A stretch of DNA of 64,000 nt from Branchiostoma floridae. Lineage: Eukaryota > Chordata > Leptocardii > Amphioxiformes > Branchiostomatidae. Location of the stretch: positions 1,531,718 to 1,595,717 of the forward strand of contig NC_049991.1 in assembly GCF_000003815.2 (NCBI RefSeq), given 5' to 3'. Below are positions 1 to 12,200 of this stretch, one piece after another. Positions within the stretch are counted from its first letter, which is position 1. Each line of letters opens with the position of its first letter. The notes under the pieces were generated by a model, which was not told the origin of the DNA, searched no databases, and saw nothing but the letters and a program-made list of their open reading frames with translations. Both the position numbers and the translations under genes were made by a program.

Positions 1-111
1 TGCTCCAAAGCCATTCAAAATCGAGGGGACGGAAAATGATTTTGGGCTGGCTACAACCCTGGGAGCCCCCCTATAACACCCTACAGCTAGTCTAATCCCC
101 CCTCAACAGCC

Positions 112-284
112 CTAGGACAGCTCAAAGCCAGTGTTCATACTGATGGCGTATCGTAGCTTCTCCTTCAGTGTGCTCTTCTTCTGGTAGTTGGGCAGTTTCA
201 GCAGGTTGAAACAGGTTGATGATGTGGGGAGGCGGTTCACCGGGTCCCTCTTTCTGATGGTGAAGAAGCCTCTTAACACACTTC
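112..284 (-). CDS. UBE3B: UBE3B exon 12 (HECT C-lobe tip, catalytic Cys, stop)
   Basis: The acceptor CCACAG precedes 284. The exon encodes residues 1013-1069: a [10 protein letters not shown] stretch, then LPTSSTCFN with the thioester cysteine, then the conserved end MNTGFELS and TAG at 114-112. The 3'UTR runs off the left edge of the window. I saw no poly(A) signal in the 111 bases available. Confidence 0.96.
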
Positions 285-3200
285 CTGTGGAAGTCAGGAG
301 AGAATATGTGGCATCAAGTCAGGTTCTGTTTGGTTACCATCAAATTGGCATATACATGTGTACTACAATAAAACTGAGGTACACAAATGTATATATATAT
401 ATATATATATATACAGTGAAAACTGTGGTATTGTTTTTGGTCATTTTGTTCAAGTTTTTTCCCTGGCTGAGTTGTAACCAAAGACTGACAGGATGCAAAG
501 GTTGACCAGGCCTGCATGCATCACACAAACACAGAATGAGCCGATTTGGCTGACCCCCATCTTCTGACCTTTGGCTATTTTTTATGTGCATTGATTCATG
601 CAATGGGTTACATGGGGCTGTCCTCATCCCCCCTTGTCAATCCTTGGCAAACTAGGCTCGATCTCCGACAAAAGCCTGCTTTTAGAAGATGGAAGAAACC
701 TAACCTTTGACCCCAGTTCCCTCTTGATTTTACCCGTAGTACCTAGTAACTCAAATATGTCCTTACACCAACTAAACTGAACAAATTTTGACCAAAACAG
801 GCATTAGTTTTACCTGTCCCTTCTAACTCAAAAAGTCTCCAGATTGGGCAAAAGTTTTCAAGGAAAAGAAGGATTTTTGCAAGGATTCTAAGTGGCACTA
901 ACGCAACTCTCACATAGGCCCATTATACAGATCCAAGGGTGACGCTATATATAATGTGGAGCAGGCTACAGCCGTGGCACGTTGATACACCTGAACCTTG
1001 GAAATTAAGCAACATGCTGTCGGGTCAGTACTTAGATGGGAGACCACAAACGAATACTGAATGCTGTAGCTGGGTCATACCAATGACTCTTAAAAATGGT
1101 CTTTCTCTGCAAAGAGGAAAAGTATGGAAGCTAAACACACTACACTACCAGTGGACTAGCCCCCTGCTGTATAGAGCTTGCACCTATGTGTGGCCCCAGG
1201 GCTTAGAAGCAGAGATGGGTACTGGGCCCAATGCATCTTCTGATCAGAGGGATTGGCCTCCTTGTTCTGATGTATGGGCAACTTTAGCTTTAGCTCAGGG
1301 TACCCACCGACAGTGTCTCCTGTGTCCTGATCATCAGCCACCTCCACACACCTGATACAGAAAGGTGGCTCCAGGTGGGCAAACCCCAGCAGAGGTGGTT
1401 TGGAACAACTCGTCACAAACTGAAGGGACAGGATATAGGGAAAAACAGTGATTATTCAGAAAACTGTACCTAGTGTATTGTCTTCTTTGTTGATAAAGAT
1501 TAGGCCACACTGACTTAATTCTATGGATAACATCCTCTTGAGACTCCAAAACTATTGTGCAAAGGTGAAAAAAACAAAAATCCACCAAAAATGCTGCTAA
1601 ACCACAGGACCAGAGACCATTTTTTCCCATGGCTTGGTTTGTCTTATATTCACCTCCAGTAAGACTGTAAGAGACAACTATTGCCATTTCAATATTTTCT
1701 TGTTGCAATTCTTGTTAAAAAAAAGGAGAACAAGAGCACTTTGCCCCCATGCTCTGACCATTGATCAGTTTGGCCTTAGACAATCCAGAAAAAAATACCA
1801 GTTGGTACTCATTGAGCAACTGGATATGATTTTGGAAACAGTAGGAGATGATCAGAATTAACAATCAGATTTCTGAAATTCTATCCAATTGCTTGAGTAT
1901 TTGGTATATTATCTTCTTTCTTGATGTCAAAATAATTCTTTTCAAATAGGCAACATTGACAGAATTCAACATATGTTTACTTTTACACACAAAAAAACAC
2001 AGTTCTTTAGCATTTGACTAAAGTGTTGCATTACCTTTAGAAAGGCTTTTCTCTCATCATTGGTGAAGTCCTTGGCTAGAATGTCCCACAACCAGATGAC
2101 CACTCTATGGGCTGGGTGGAACCCTCCGTAGTACTGGGTGTATTTCCTACAGGCAAAACAGTTGGAGTTAATTCTGTAAACTCATTTACTTTCAAGGGTG
2201 GTCTTATTTAGCCTAAGTACCATCCTCCATAGTGACCACTGGCCTTTTGTTTGGCTAGGTCTTATTTCACATTAGAGAGGAAAAGAAGGTCTTTACAGTG
2301 TTTTGTTAAATTTGGAGTTGAAATAATTCTGTATCAGAGTAATTCATCATGCATTCTGCAAAAGAGGAAATGTTTTTTCTGCAATTTTATCTTGGCATTT
2401 TTTGCTAACCGTCACATAACTTTTTGGTACATCTTCTCCTTGTTTAAACTTTAGATTCAAAACCGAAGAAAACACTCCTTTTTTGCCTACCGCTAAATTC
2501 AATCCCCATGAACATTCCCCCTTTTACAGTATTCGTAAAAATAAAACCACTGCAAATGTACAGTTTCAACATTTACAGTAATGTATACTATAGGAGGGTC
2601 AGGCAAGATCAGGTATACAGGTAGGTAAGAAGTTATGATTAACAATGACAGATGATTTTACGTACTTCAGGTCTTCTAGGTCTATCTCCATGTTGTCGCC
2701 AGATATCAGTTTCTGTAACTCCGGCGCTGCAAACATCATCAACCAATCAGGGCTTATGATGGAGCGGAAGCCTCGGATGAAGGCCGCCGTCTGCTCTCGG
2801 ATCTGGGTGTGCATGCGGAAGTGCGCCACGCGATGGACGTACGCGATCTTGTTGTCGTTGGTGACAGAGATGGCACGCCCACCTGGCATTAACTCGTGCG
2901 TCACCACCTGTTGAGTAATGAGAGAGAAGTCAGTTACACCACAGATGATTTGGTTTGTTTGTTTGTTTTGCATAAACAGTAACCACCTTTACATGTAGGT
3001 GCGACACACCAGTTTTTAAAGATAAAAGACTGTAAGGTCTTTCAATCATTCATAGAATCTGTCATGACCTCTACTAATAACCGATTTGACAACCTAGTTA
3101 GAGAAGTACAGGAGCTGAAGTCTTCTTTGCAGTTCTCGCAGCATGAAGTTGACACTCTGAAAACCAAACTGAACGAAGCTAATTCAGAGATAACCAACCT

Positions 3201-6200
3201 GAAAGCCACTATTGATGAACAAGCAAAGAATCCCAAGTCTCTACAAATGCCAGACATGGAGAAAAAGATGGACTATCTGGAGAACCAGAGCAGAAGAAAC
3301 AACGTAGTCATCGATGGCATAGAGGACGACGTCAAGGAAACTTGGGCCGACACAGAAGTCAAAGTACGCAACATCCTGACAAAAAAGCTACAACTAGACT
3401 CAAAGACAATCGAAATAGAAAGAGCTCATCGGAATGGTCCCTTCAGAAATGACTCCCCCCGCCCAAGGCAAGTTGTGGTCAAGCTGCTGCGTTTCAAGGA
3501 CAAACAAATGATCCTTAACAGAGCCCGATCCAACCTCAAGAATACCAACATTTACATCAATGAAGACTATTCAGATCAAGTTCGAAAACGACGCGCAGAG
3601 CTGGTGCCAAAGATGAGGGAAGCCAGACAACGTGGAGAGTTCGCTATCATCAGTTATGACCGACTCGTCATCAGGAAGAAAACTAATCAGGAAATGTCGT
3701 AAAGCTTATTTCCATCTGTATTACATTTATTGTGTGTAGTAGACCTATAATATTTCATGTATGATACTTCTAGATGCGACCATTCAAATATAGTTTTCCA
3801 TCCATGTATATTTTACTATGTAATGATGTATAACTATGTAATGTTGTATATTAACTATGCTTATATAGACCATGTTCAACACATCCACTCAAACAGATGA
3901 TTTCAATAGTACACCATATAATTTTGAAGATGATAACCTGATCTTTGACCCCTTCATGCTCGACTCAGATAAGGAATCAAACTTCACTGACAGCTGGGAT
4001 CCAGATGTAAACTTCTACGGAAACTTTTTAGATACAAATACGAATACCCCATGCGTTAACTACTCTGAAAATCAGTTTAACTCCATGTGCCTTAAGTCAG
4101 GCCACAACACTAACGCTTTCTCAGCGTTGCACGTAAACATTAGAAGTCTCCCGCGAAATTTCGACAATTTTACCCGCTATCTATCTACTCTAAATCATGA
4201 CTTCTCTATTATAGGTTTATCTGAAACATGGTTAACTCAAAGTACTTTTCAATTGTATGATTTCCCAAACTATACCTCAGTACATCGTTGTAGATCGAAC
4301 AGAGTTGGTGGTGGAGTATCTCTCTTTATACGCGAAAATCTTGAGTTTGTACAAAGGGACGATTTAACTATACATTCGCATGAGGGAAATGTGGAGTCCA
4401 TTTTTATTGAACTTCCAGTGTCTTCCTCTCCTACTCGTAAGAATATGATATTAGGATGTGTATACCGACCGCCTGACACGGATATTAAGGACTTTACTAG
4501 TCATCTTGCGCTAACACTGGATACAATAAGTAAGGAAGGTAAAACATGTTTTCTTCTTGGCGATTTCAATATAGACTTACTAAAAAATGAAAGACATACT
4601 CTAACGACAGATTTTTGAAATATGTTATTCTCGTGTTGTATGTATCCCACAATCACCAAACCAACAAGAATAACTGACAAATCTGCGACCCTAATCGATA
4701 ATATATTAACAAACTCCTTATCTGAATCCTATACTTCTGGCACTCTTGTAACAGATATTTCGGACCATTTACCTATATTTTACATAATGAAATGTAAATC
4801 CGATGTGAGTAAAACTAACAGTACAAAACGACGTTTGCGCAAATTTACTAGTTCCAATATCACTAAATTCAAAAACCAATTAGCGGATGTAACATGGGAC
4901 AAATTATACAATTACTCTAACACAAATGATGCCTACAGTCATTTTATTCAAGTCATTACTTCTCTGTTTGAAGAATGTTTCCCGATTGTTACTCACTCCG
5001 AACGTAATGTAGAAAAGAACAAACCCTGGTTCACTCCTGCGCTTCATAAATCGTCCATAAAGAAAAACAAGTTATACAAAAAATATGTAAGGAATCCAAA
5101 TCCAACTTCTTTCCAGACATATAAAACTTACAGAAATAAATTCAACACATTAATTCGCTTATCTAAAAGGAATCACTATCACAAAAAATTCAAGGAGACA
5201 ACAGATAACATAAGAACCACATGGAAATTGATAAACGAGCTTCTTAATAAAAAAAAGAAATCGAATGTTCTTCCTAGCAAACTCTGTGACGACACATATG
5301 AAATATCAAACCCACAAGACATTGTAGATGCCTTCAATAACTTTTTTGTTAATATTGGACCCTCATTAGCTAAAAAGATCGACAAGACTGACTGTTCTCC
5401 TCTATCTTTCATTAACAATGTCTACCCGTCTTATAGCTTCTTTGAAACACCCATTGCATCCGAAGTCCAGAATATTATTTAAATTGTAATCTTAAGAACT
5501 CTGCTCCTGGTAATGATGAATTAAGCACCTCCTTAATAAAACAAGTCAGCAGCTCAATACTAGAGCCCCTCACGTATATATTAAAATTGTCCTTGGAAAC
5601 TGGTATGGTCCCAAATGATTTAAAGATAGCCAAAGTCATACCGCTTTTCAAATCGGGAAACACCTGTTTACTGTCAAATTACCGCCCCATATCAGTTTTG
5701 CCGGTATTTTCAAAAGTCCTAGAGAAATTAGTATACAAGAGAATTCTACAGCACTTAGAAGATAACAACATTCTCCATGAACACCAATATGGCTTCCGTA
5801 AACACCATTCAACATATATGACACTTTTGAAATTAGTAGATAAAATTACCTCGGCCATAGAAAAGAATGAATTCACCATTGGTGTGTTTCTGGACTTGTC
5901 GAAAGCTTTCGACACCGTGAACCATAAAATTCTATTAGAAAAACTTAACTGCTATGGCTTTCAAGGATATGTTTTCACATGGCTAAAAGACTATTTATCT
6001 AACAGAAAACAGTATGTTTCCAATAATACCTACTCCTCAGATACAAGATCAATTTCCTGTGGCGTCCCTCAAGGTTCTATTCTTGGTCCTCTATTATTTC
6101 TCATATATATCAACGATTTGGCTTATGTATCTGATGAACTATATGCACTACTATTTGCAGATGATACTAACTTGTTTTCATCACATTCTGACCTTGATAT

Positions 6201-9200
6201 ATTAGTCAGTAAAATGAATAGAGAATTAGACAAAGTAAACAAATGGTTCCAAATTAACAAATTATCCTTAAATGTCAAGAAAACAAATTTCATTATTTTT
6301 GCAGGGAAGAAAAAATACAATAAGGAAAATGTTAAAATAGCTATTAATAACACACCAATTAATCAAGTTACGCACACGTGTTTCTTAGGTGTCACCATTG
6401 ATGACAAACTTACCTGGAAAAAACATATTGACGTTATTTGCAAAAAAATCTATAAAAACATAGGTATTGTCAGAACAATCGCAACGCTACTATCTTCTAA
6501 AACATATATGATATTATACTATAGTTTACTATATCCCTATCTTGCATATTGTAACATCGTATGGGCGAGTACGTACTCCTCATCACTTAAACCTCTACTT
6601 CTTCTGCAGAAACGCTTCGTCCGAATAGTCTCAAATGTGTCGTATACATTCCCTTCTGCATCTTTGTTTCGTAATTTAAAACTATTAACTATATATGATA
6701 TAAACAAACTGCAAAGTTGCCTTTTTGTTCACAAAACAATTAATAGTTCTTGTATACCTAAGCAATTCCAGAACCTTTTCCATCACAATTCAGACCACCA
6801 TCATTACAATACTAGACAGTCTAACCATTTAAAACAGATACAAGTAAAAACACAACAAAGAAAGTTTTCCATGTTGTTCAAGTGTCCGCAAATCTGGAAT
6901 AGTTTAAGTGAAACCTTACATCTTTGTCATTCACCACCCATCTTCAAAAACCTGTTAAAAAAATCATTATTAGATAATCAAACATTTAATTAATCTCCCA
7001 TTCATTGTCAGTTGTTACATTTCTTACAATGTTCTATTCTTATTACATCATTTCATTCATTTCGCCGTTATGATATTGCATTAGTTATCAATTATTGAAC
7101 TATTATGATTTATTTCCATTTTGTTAATTGATATAATTCTTTTGGTTACATTATTGTCTAATGTACAATTTTTATACGTCTATTCAATCTTGTTACTTTG
7201 GAGGAAGACTTTGTATAAGCCACGAGGCTTTTTTCTTCCCCCCTGCATGTACGTTCATTCTTTAATTTGTTTTATGTTAACTTTTTTAAAGATTGTGCAA
7301 AATAAATAAATAAAATAAAATAAATAAAAGGTTAGAACCACTCACAACAGAATGAACTCCTACTCTTTTCGATAAATGCGATGGGATCTTTAACATGCTT
7401 TATGTGCAGCTCTCCTCAAACAAGGGAATTCTGGATTTACGTCCAAGAGGAACGTCCTAACCAAAGAAAGGTACTCATTTTCATCTTAATTGAGTGAGGA
7501 AATAGGTGTTTAGTGCATTTCCTAATAAGGGTATAACATTGGGACCTGATAGGGATTCGAACCCAGAACCTTTTCATTTCAATCCAAACAGGTTTCAACT
7601 TTCAACCTATTTGCAAGTCTGATGTATTTGGGGAAAAGAATGGCATCATAAAAAAACAAGACAAAAAATGTTCACTCCAGATCTTAGTAAACTGGGTACA
7701 TTGTCAAAGAATAGAACACTGAATATAAAAGAGGCTTGTGCCTATTTTGGCAGCTAATGCTTCTGCATTGCTAACGTAAGGTTTGTACCTTTCGTAGCTT
7801 AACATCTATTTACAATGTACGTACCTTCCCCATGACATCCTCCGCATAAGAGAAGGTCAACTCAAGGTCGCGCACATCCCCCTCTATGTAGTGTTTGATG
7901 AAGGTCAGACTTTTGTAGAGCTCTGGGTCCAGAGATGGCAGTTCATCTATGGAACTGTAGAGGGCGCTGTGGTGATGGGACAGCACTTGGCTCAGGAAGA
8001 AGGAGGCAAAGGGGACCTCAACAACAATACCCTGAAAATGACAGTCAAGTATATATTATGTGTCATCATAAATACTTGCACAGCACTCTGCATTCTATAG
8101 GATAATATTTCAATGAAAAGCAGTACATGGAGAAGAAAGGGTTGAACTAGGAGGGACCGAAGGGAATAATTTGTATACAATTGTTGCTGCATTTCTCCCT
8201 ACACGAGCATTGCATGACTGCTCTGGATAGCGATTCCCCTCTGACGAAGTATTGTTTTTGTCGTACTTGTGTGTTGTATTATCTATAAGCCAAGATCCCT
8301 CTGAATGATTTGTATGAATTTTGGTATGTGCTTAGTTATGGAGGTCCCGAAGGTGATTTTGGGCCCCCTTGCAGTATTTTCAGGTACTGCAGCATTACAG
8401 GAGGACACCCCTGTCCTGAACGTAGTGTAGTAAATCCATGGACAACTATTCAGCTGTCCCGAATGATTCACCCAATATGGAGAAAAGATAGCGGGAGAAG
8501 GGAAGGTGAAGATCACCAACATATGGTTAAGGGCTATGGGAACTTTACAAAAACTTATATTTCAGGGAGGTTTGTGATCTTCAATGTTTTGTTACTTTGC
8601 TTTTTCACTCATGGCTCCAAAAGTTTAGCCTCCATAGCAGGCTCTCTGGGGGCTTTTGGGGCTTTTTGGGGCTCATAATACACTTTTGCTGGCCATTTCT
8701 ATTTGTACTGGTCACTGATTGCTGGCCTTTTCTGACTGCCGCCCCCCAAGAGCCTGCATGTAAACGGCGCATCAAAGTGATATCAAAAAATGATAAGCCA
8801 TTCATCTGCCCTATTAACACACAATAGTTCACAACTCCGTGAGAGGCAATTCACATGTCGGCTGCAATCATTTTACAACTGGAGATGCGTGTAGTTTATT
8901 AGCCGTCCACGGGAGTCAGGAAATTCGCACCTCCTAGTTAATCGCCATAATCGTTTTTTAATATCACTTTGATGAGCCGTTTACACGCAGGCTCTTGGGG
9001 GGCGGCAGTCAGAAAAGGCCAGCAATCAGCAACCAGTACAAATAGAAATGGCCAGCAAAAGTGTATTATGAGCCCAAAAAAGCCCCCAGAGAGCCTGCTA
9101 TGGAGGCTACCAAAAGTTGAGATTTTCTGTTTGCACATACCAGTAATCTGTTCTTTGACTCCTTCTAAGTTGACCCACAACATCACACTCAGCTCACCTC

Positions 9201-12200
9201 ATACACAGCCTTGCCCAGCATCTTCCCTACAAACTCGAAGAGTGTGAGATGGTCCTCCTGTATGTAGGAGGTGGGGGAGGGGTACAGTCTCTCCTCACCA
9301 CTGGTCATCTTAAACAGGTTCAGGGACGGGTCAAACACTCGCTTGATGATTTCCTCAAGGAACTCCTTAAACACTCCGTCTTGGTCGATCCCAGCTTCGT
9401 CCAGGCCCAAGTCATTCACAAACTTGACTCTGAAATGTACAAAGAAAACAATAATTTGAGGAATGATATACACCCGATAAACCCCAAAGTAATGTATAGT
9501 GGAATCTGTTCTAATCAAGCACAATAGGGACATCTTCAGTGGAGAGTTTTAAAGAACGCTTGCAGATACAATGTAGATGTGCAAAGGTTAGGATTTACAT
9601 TCAGTGTAATACAACAACAAGCTGTTGCCACAATGCCTGCCTGCAAAGCTGGCATGTTGTGCTAAAGGACGGTTATACCGGCTATATAGATACTAGTACA
9701 GGTATAGACTATAGTTTCATCAAGTTGGTTAGTCATTGAATAAGAAAATTCTTTGTACACAAGTAACAAGTTTAATAATATAATAGTTAAAAAAGTCTAT
9801 CCCACACCAGATGATGTATAGGACGTCTGACCCATCTCATGATCAGTGTGATAACACAGTATAGTGGAACCCCCTGTAATAACTCAAGTTATTACCCGGT
9901 CCGGAACACCTGCATGATCAAACGTTATTGCGGCCTAGGTATGACATAATAATCATACACACCTGATGATCCCCTTAAGTGCTTGTGGTGGCAGCAGTGC
10001 CAGTTGTTGGAAACCGTCCTCCACCATCCGCGACCGGTGTACCGTGATCAGGGTCGGCTTGGGCGAGGCGCACTCGTTCTCGATGATCCCCAGCGCCTTC
10101 TTCTCGTCTGTCACGAACCTCCGGAACAGGATGACGCGGTCCTTGTGCGGGATCACGTGCGGCATCATGTGGAGTAGTAGCAGGGCGCGTCGCTTTCCCT
10201 TCTCCAGTTCCGACACCAACGTGCTCGGCTTCAGTTCCTTGATCAGCCAATGGCCCGCTGTCGTAAACCGCCGCCTACAGTCTCTATCGTACAGAAGCAT
10301 CAGGAACGTGTGTACCGAATGGAACAGGCTGGTGTGGCGGTTCTTCCCGTCGTAAATCCCGTCCCACAGGAGTCGGAACGCGAACGCGTTCAGGAAGGAC
10401 GATATCTTCACCAGCTCTTCGAGCTTGAACGGCTTCTGCTGCTCGTACAGTTCCATGTCGTCGAGGATGGCGACAATATGGCTCCCGCAGTCGCAGGAGA
10501 GGGACAGGACTGCGAAGAGTTGGTGCGACTGTTCCGTGTCGGAGTTGAGGGACTCCAGGAAGAGTTTCAGTCCCCCGCTCGGTCCCAGCTCGTCGATGAA
10601 ACCCCACAGCTTGGATAGGAGGTCCTCTTGGAGACACAGACCTGGGGCAAAATTGATCATTTTCAGTGACATCAATCACACATAGAGAAAGTCTTGTTTA
10701 CAGTGCAGTCACATCGGTGTTCTAGTTAGCCTGAATTTTTTCCATACCCTGGGTTTTGAATTTGGAATGGGCGTGGCGATACTAGGGGGGTTATGGAGCA
10801 TGTTCCCCCTCTAGAATTTTGCGACTAGACCCTAAGAAACAATCAATTTCCTGCATTTTGAAAGGCAAATTTTGCTAGTAGACTGCTTGGGTCAATGGCT
10901 TCTGTATTAATCTTTTCATACCGATTTTTGTCCATCATAGAGAATGGAATTGGCAAAATCTATGTCCATCCCATGTAGCAAAATTCCGTCAAAGGACGGA
11001 AGGACAGACGCTGGCTATATCCTCAGAGTGACTTTCATTGTAGATTGTCCTGCAATTATGAACCAGCTGCCGATGAGGATCTATAGATATATGTATGACA
11101 GCCTTTTCCATGACTGTCACAGCAGAATTCAGTACAACTCATGCATGCACAACTCTCTTTATTCAAAGGCATATTCAATCTCTACAATCAGATGAAAAAT
11201 TGAATACAAAATATTTACTTCCACATGTGTTGAGTGACATCCATCACTCTTTTTCAGTAGTAGCACAACAATCGCACAATGTGTGACAACTGACTTCTCT
11301 GCAAACTAACACCTGAATGCACATGAATCTTACTCCACATGCAGTTTAATGAATGAATAGCTAACACTATCTAAGCCTGCAGCTTGTTTCATGAAGCGAG
11401 GAGAATGAGTAAAACACACATTTTCCCAGCATGTGGAAAAGAGAGCAGGTAGAACCCCTGAGGTAATAATTTGTATTACTTAATAAACCACTGACAGACA
11501 ACAGCATGAACACACTGGATCTAAATACTCTGAGTGCTTAAAGCTACAAGGCATCCAAGTAATCATCACTCTGTCTGGATTTGGGCAGGTTTTTCTTTTA
11601 CAGGTCCTGGAATTCTATAGTATTGAAGCCATACCATGTTAAATGACAGTCATTACTTAACTACAGGCACTTGATACCACTAAACTACTAGTTCACGACA
11701 ATTTCACAGTCTTTGCTTCATTACTGGTGTGTATGCAAGTTTGTTTTTTTTGGGGGGGGGGGGGGCGTGGCTGGATGTTTTGTCATTGACACTGTGTTCA
11801 GAGAGGGTAGAAATAGTTGATTATCACACATGACAGACATTCTGGGTCATGGGGTCAATGGAAGAGGCTACTAATTTATGGGAGGTACTAGTATCATTTT
11901 CCTTAACTTTGTGTTTTTTGCAGAAATGACAGTATTACAGATCTTTCATATGTTAGTCACATGCATGCACCATAGAGTGACCAAAACTAACTCAATGGAT
12001 TACATGTAAATGTCAATCAAAACTTTTAAAACTTTCAATATTAATAGCTACATTTAAACAACATCTTTGAGAAAAAGTATTTCACAGAGGCATGAAACTT
12101 TCAAACTCTTCCTGATCTTGTAGTGTACTCATGCATTAGAATAAAACCAAGCATGCGCATTAGAATAAAACCAAGCATGCAGATTTTAACTACTCTGCCT

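Larger units (their letters stand above)
3022..7330 (+). mobile_element. Damaged CR1/L2-like non-LTR retrotransposon (LINE)
   Basis: An L1-type ORF1 is followed by an endonuclease/reverse transcriptase ORF2 and a 3' tail of AAATAA-like units (7300-7329). The tail places it in the CR1/Jockey group rather than among elements with a pure poly(A) tail. The exact clade is uncertain. It lies in UBE3B intron 8, antisense to UBE3B. The ORF1 frame is open upstream of its first Met to about 3000, which suggests 5' truncation near 3020-3030. ATAAAAG occurs at 3022-3028 and 7324-7330 and may be the target duplication, but the A-rich tail makes this weak. One nonsense codon and one frameshift make it non-autonomous. 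Confidence 0.9.

Noticed and set aside
964-1071. Functional 5S rRNA gene
   Set aside because: It has many substitutions and lacks a T-run terminator at its end; it runs straight into a SINE body.
9966-10685. Several overlapping open frames on both strands as separate genes
   Set aside because: They are shadows of the GC-rich UBE3B exon 6; only the minus-strand frame matches a known protein.
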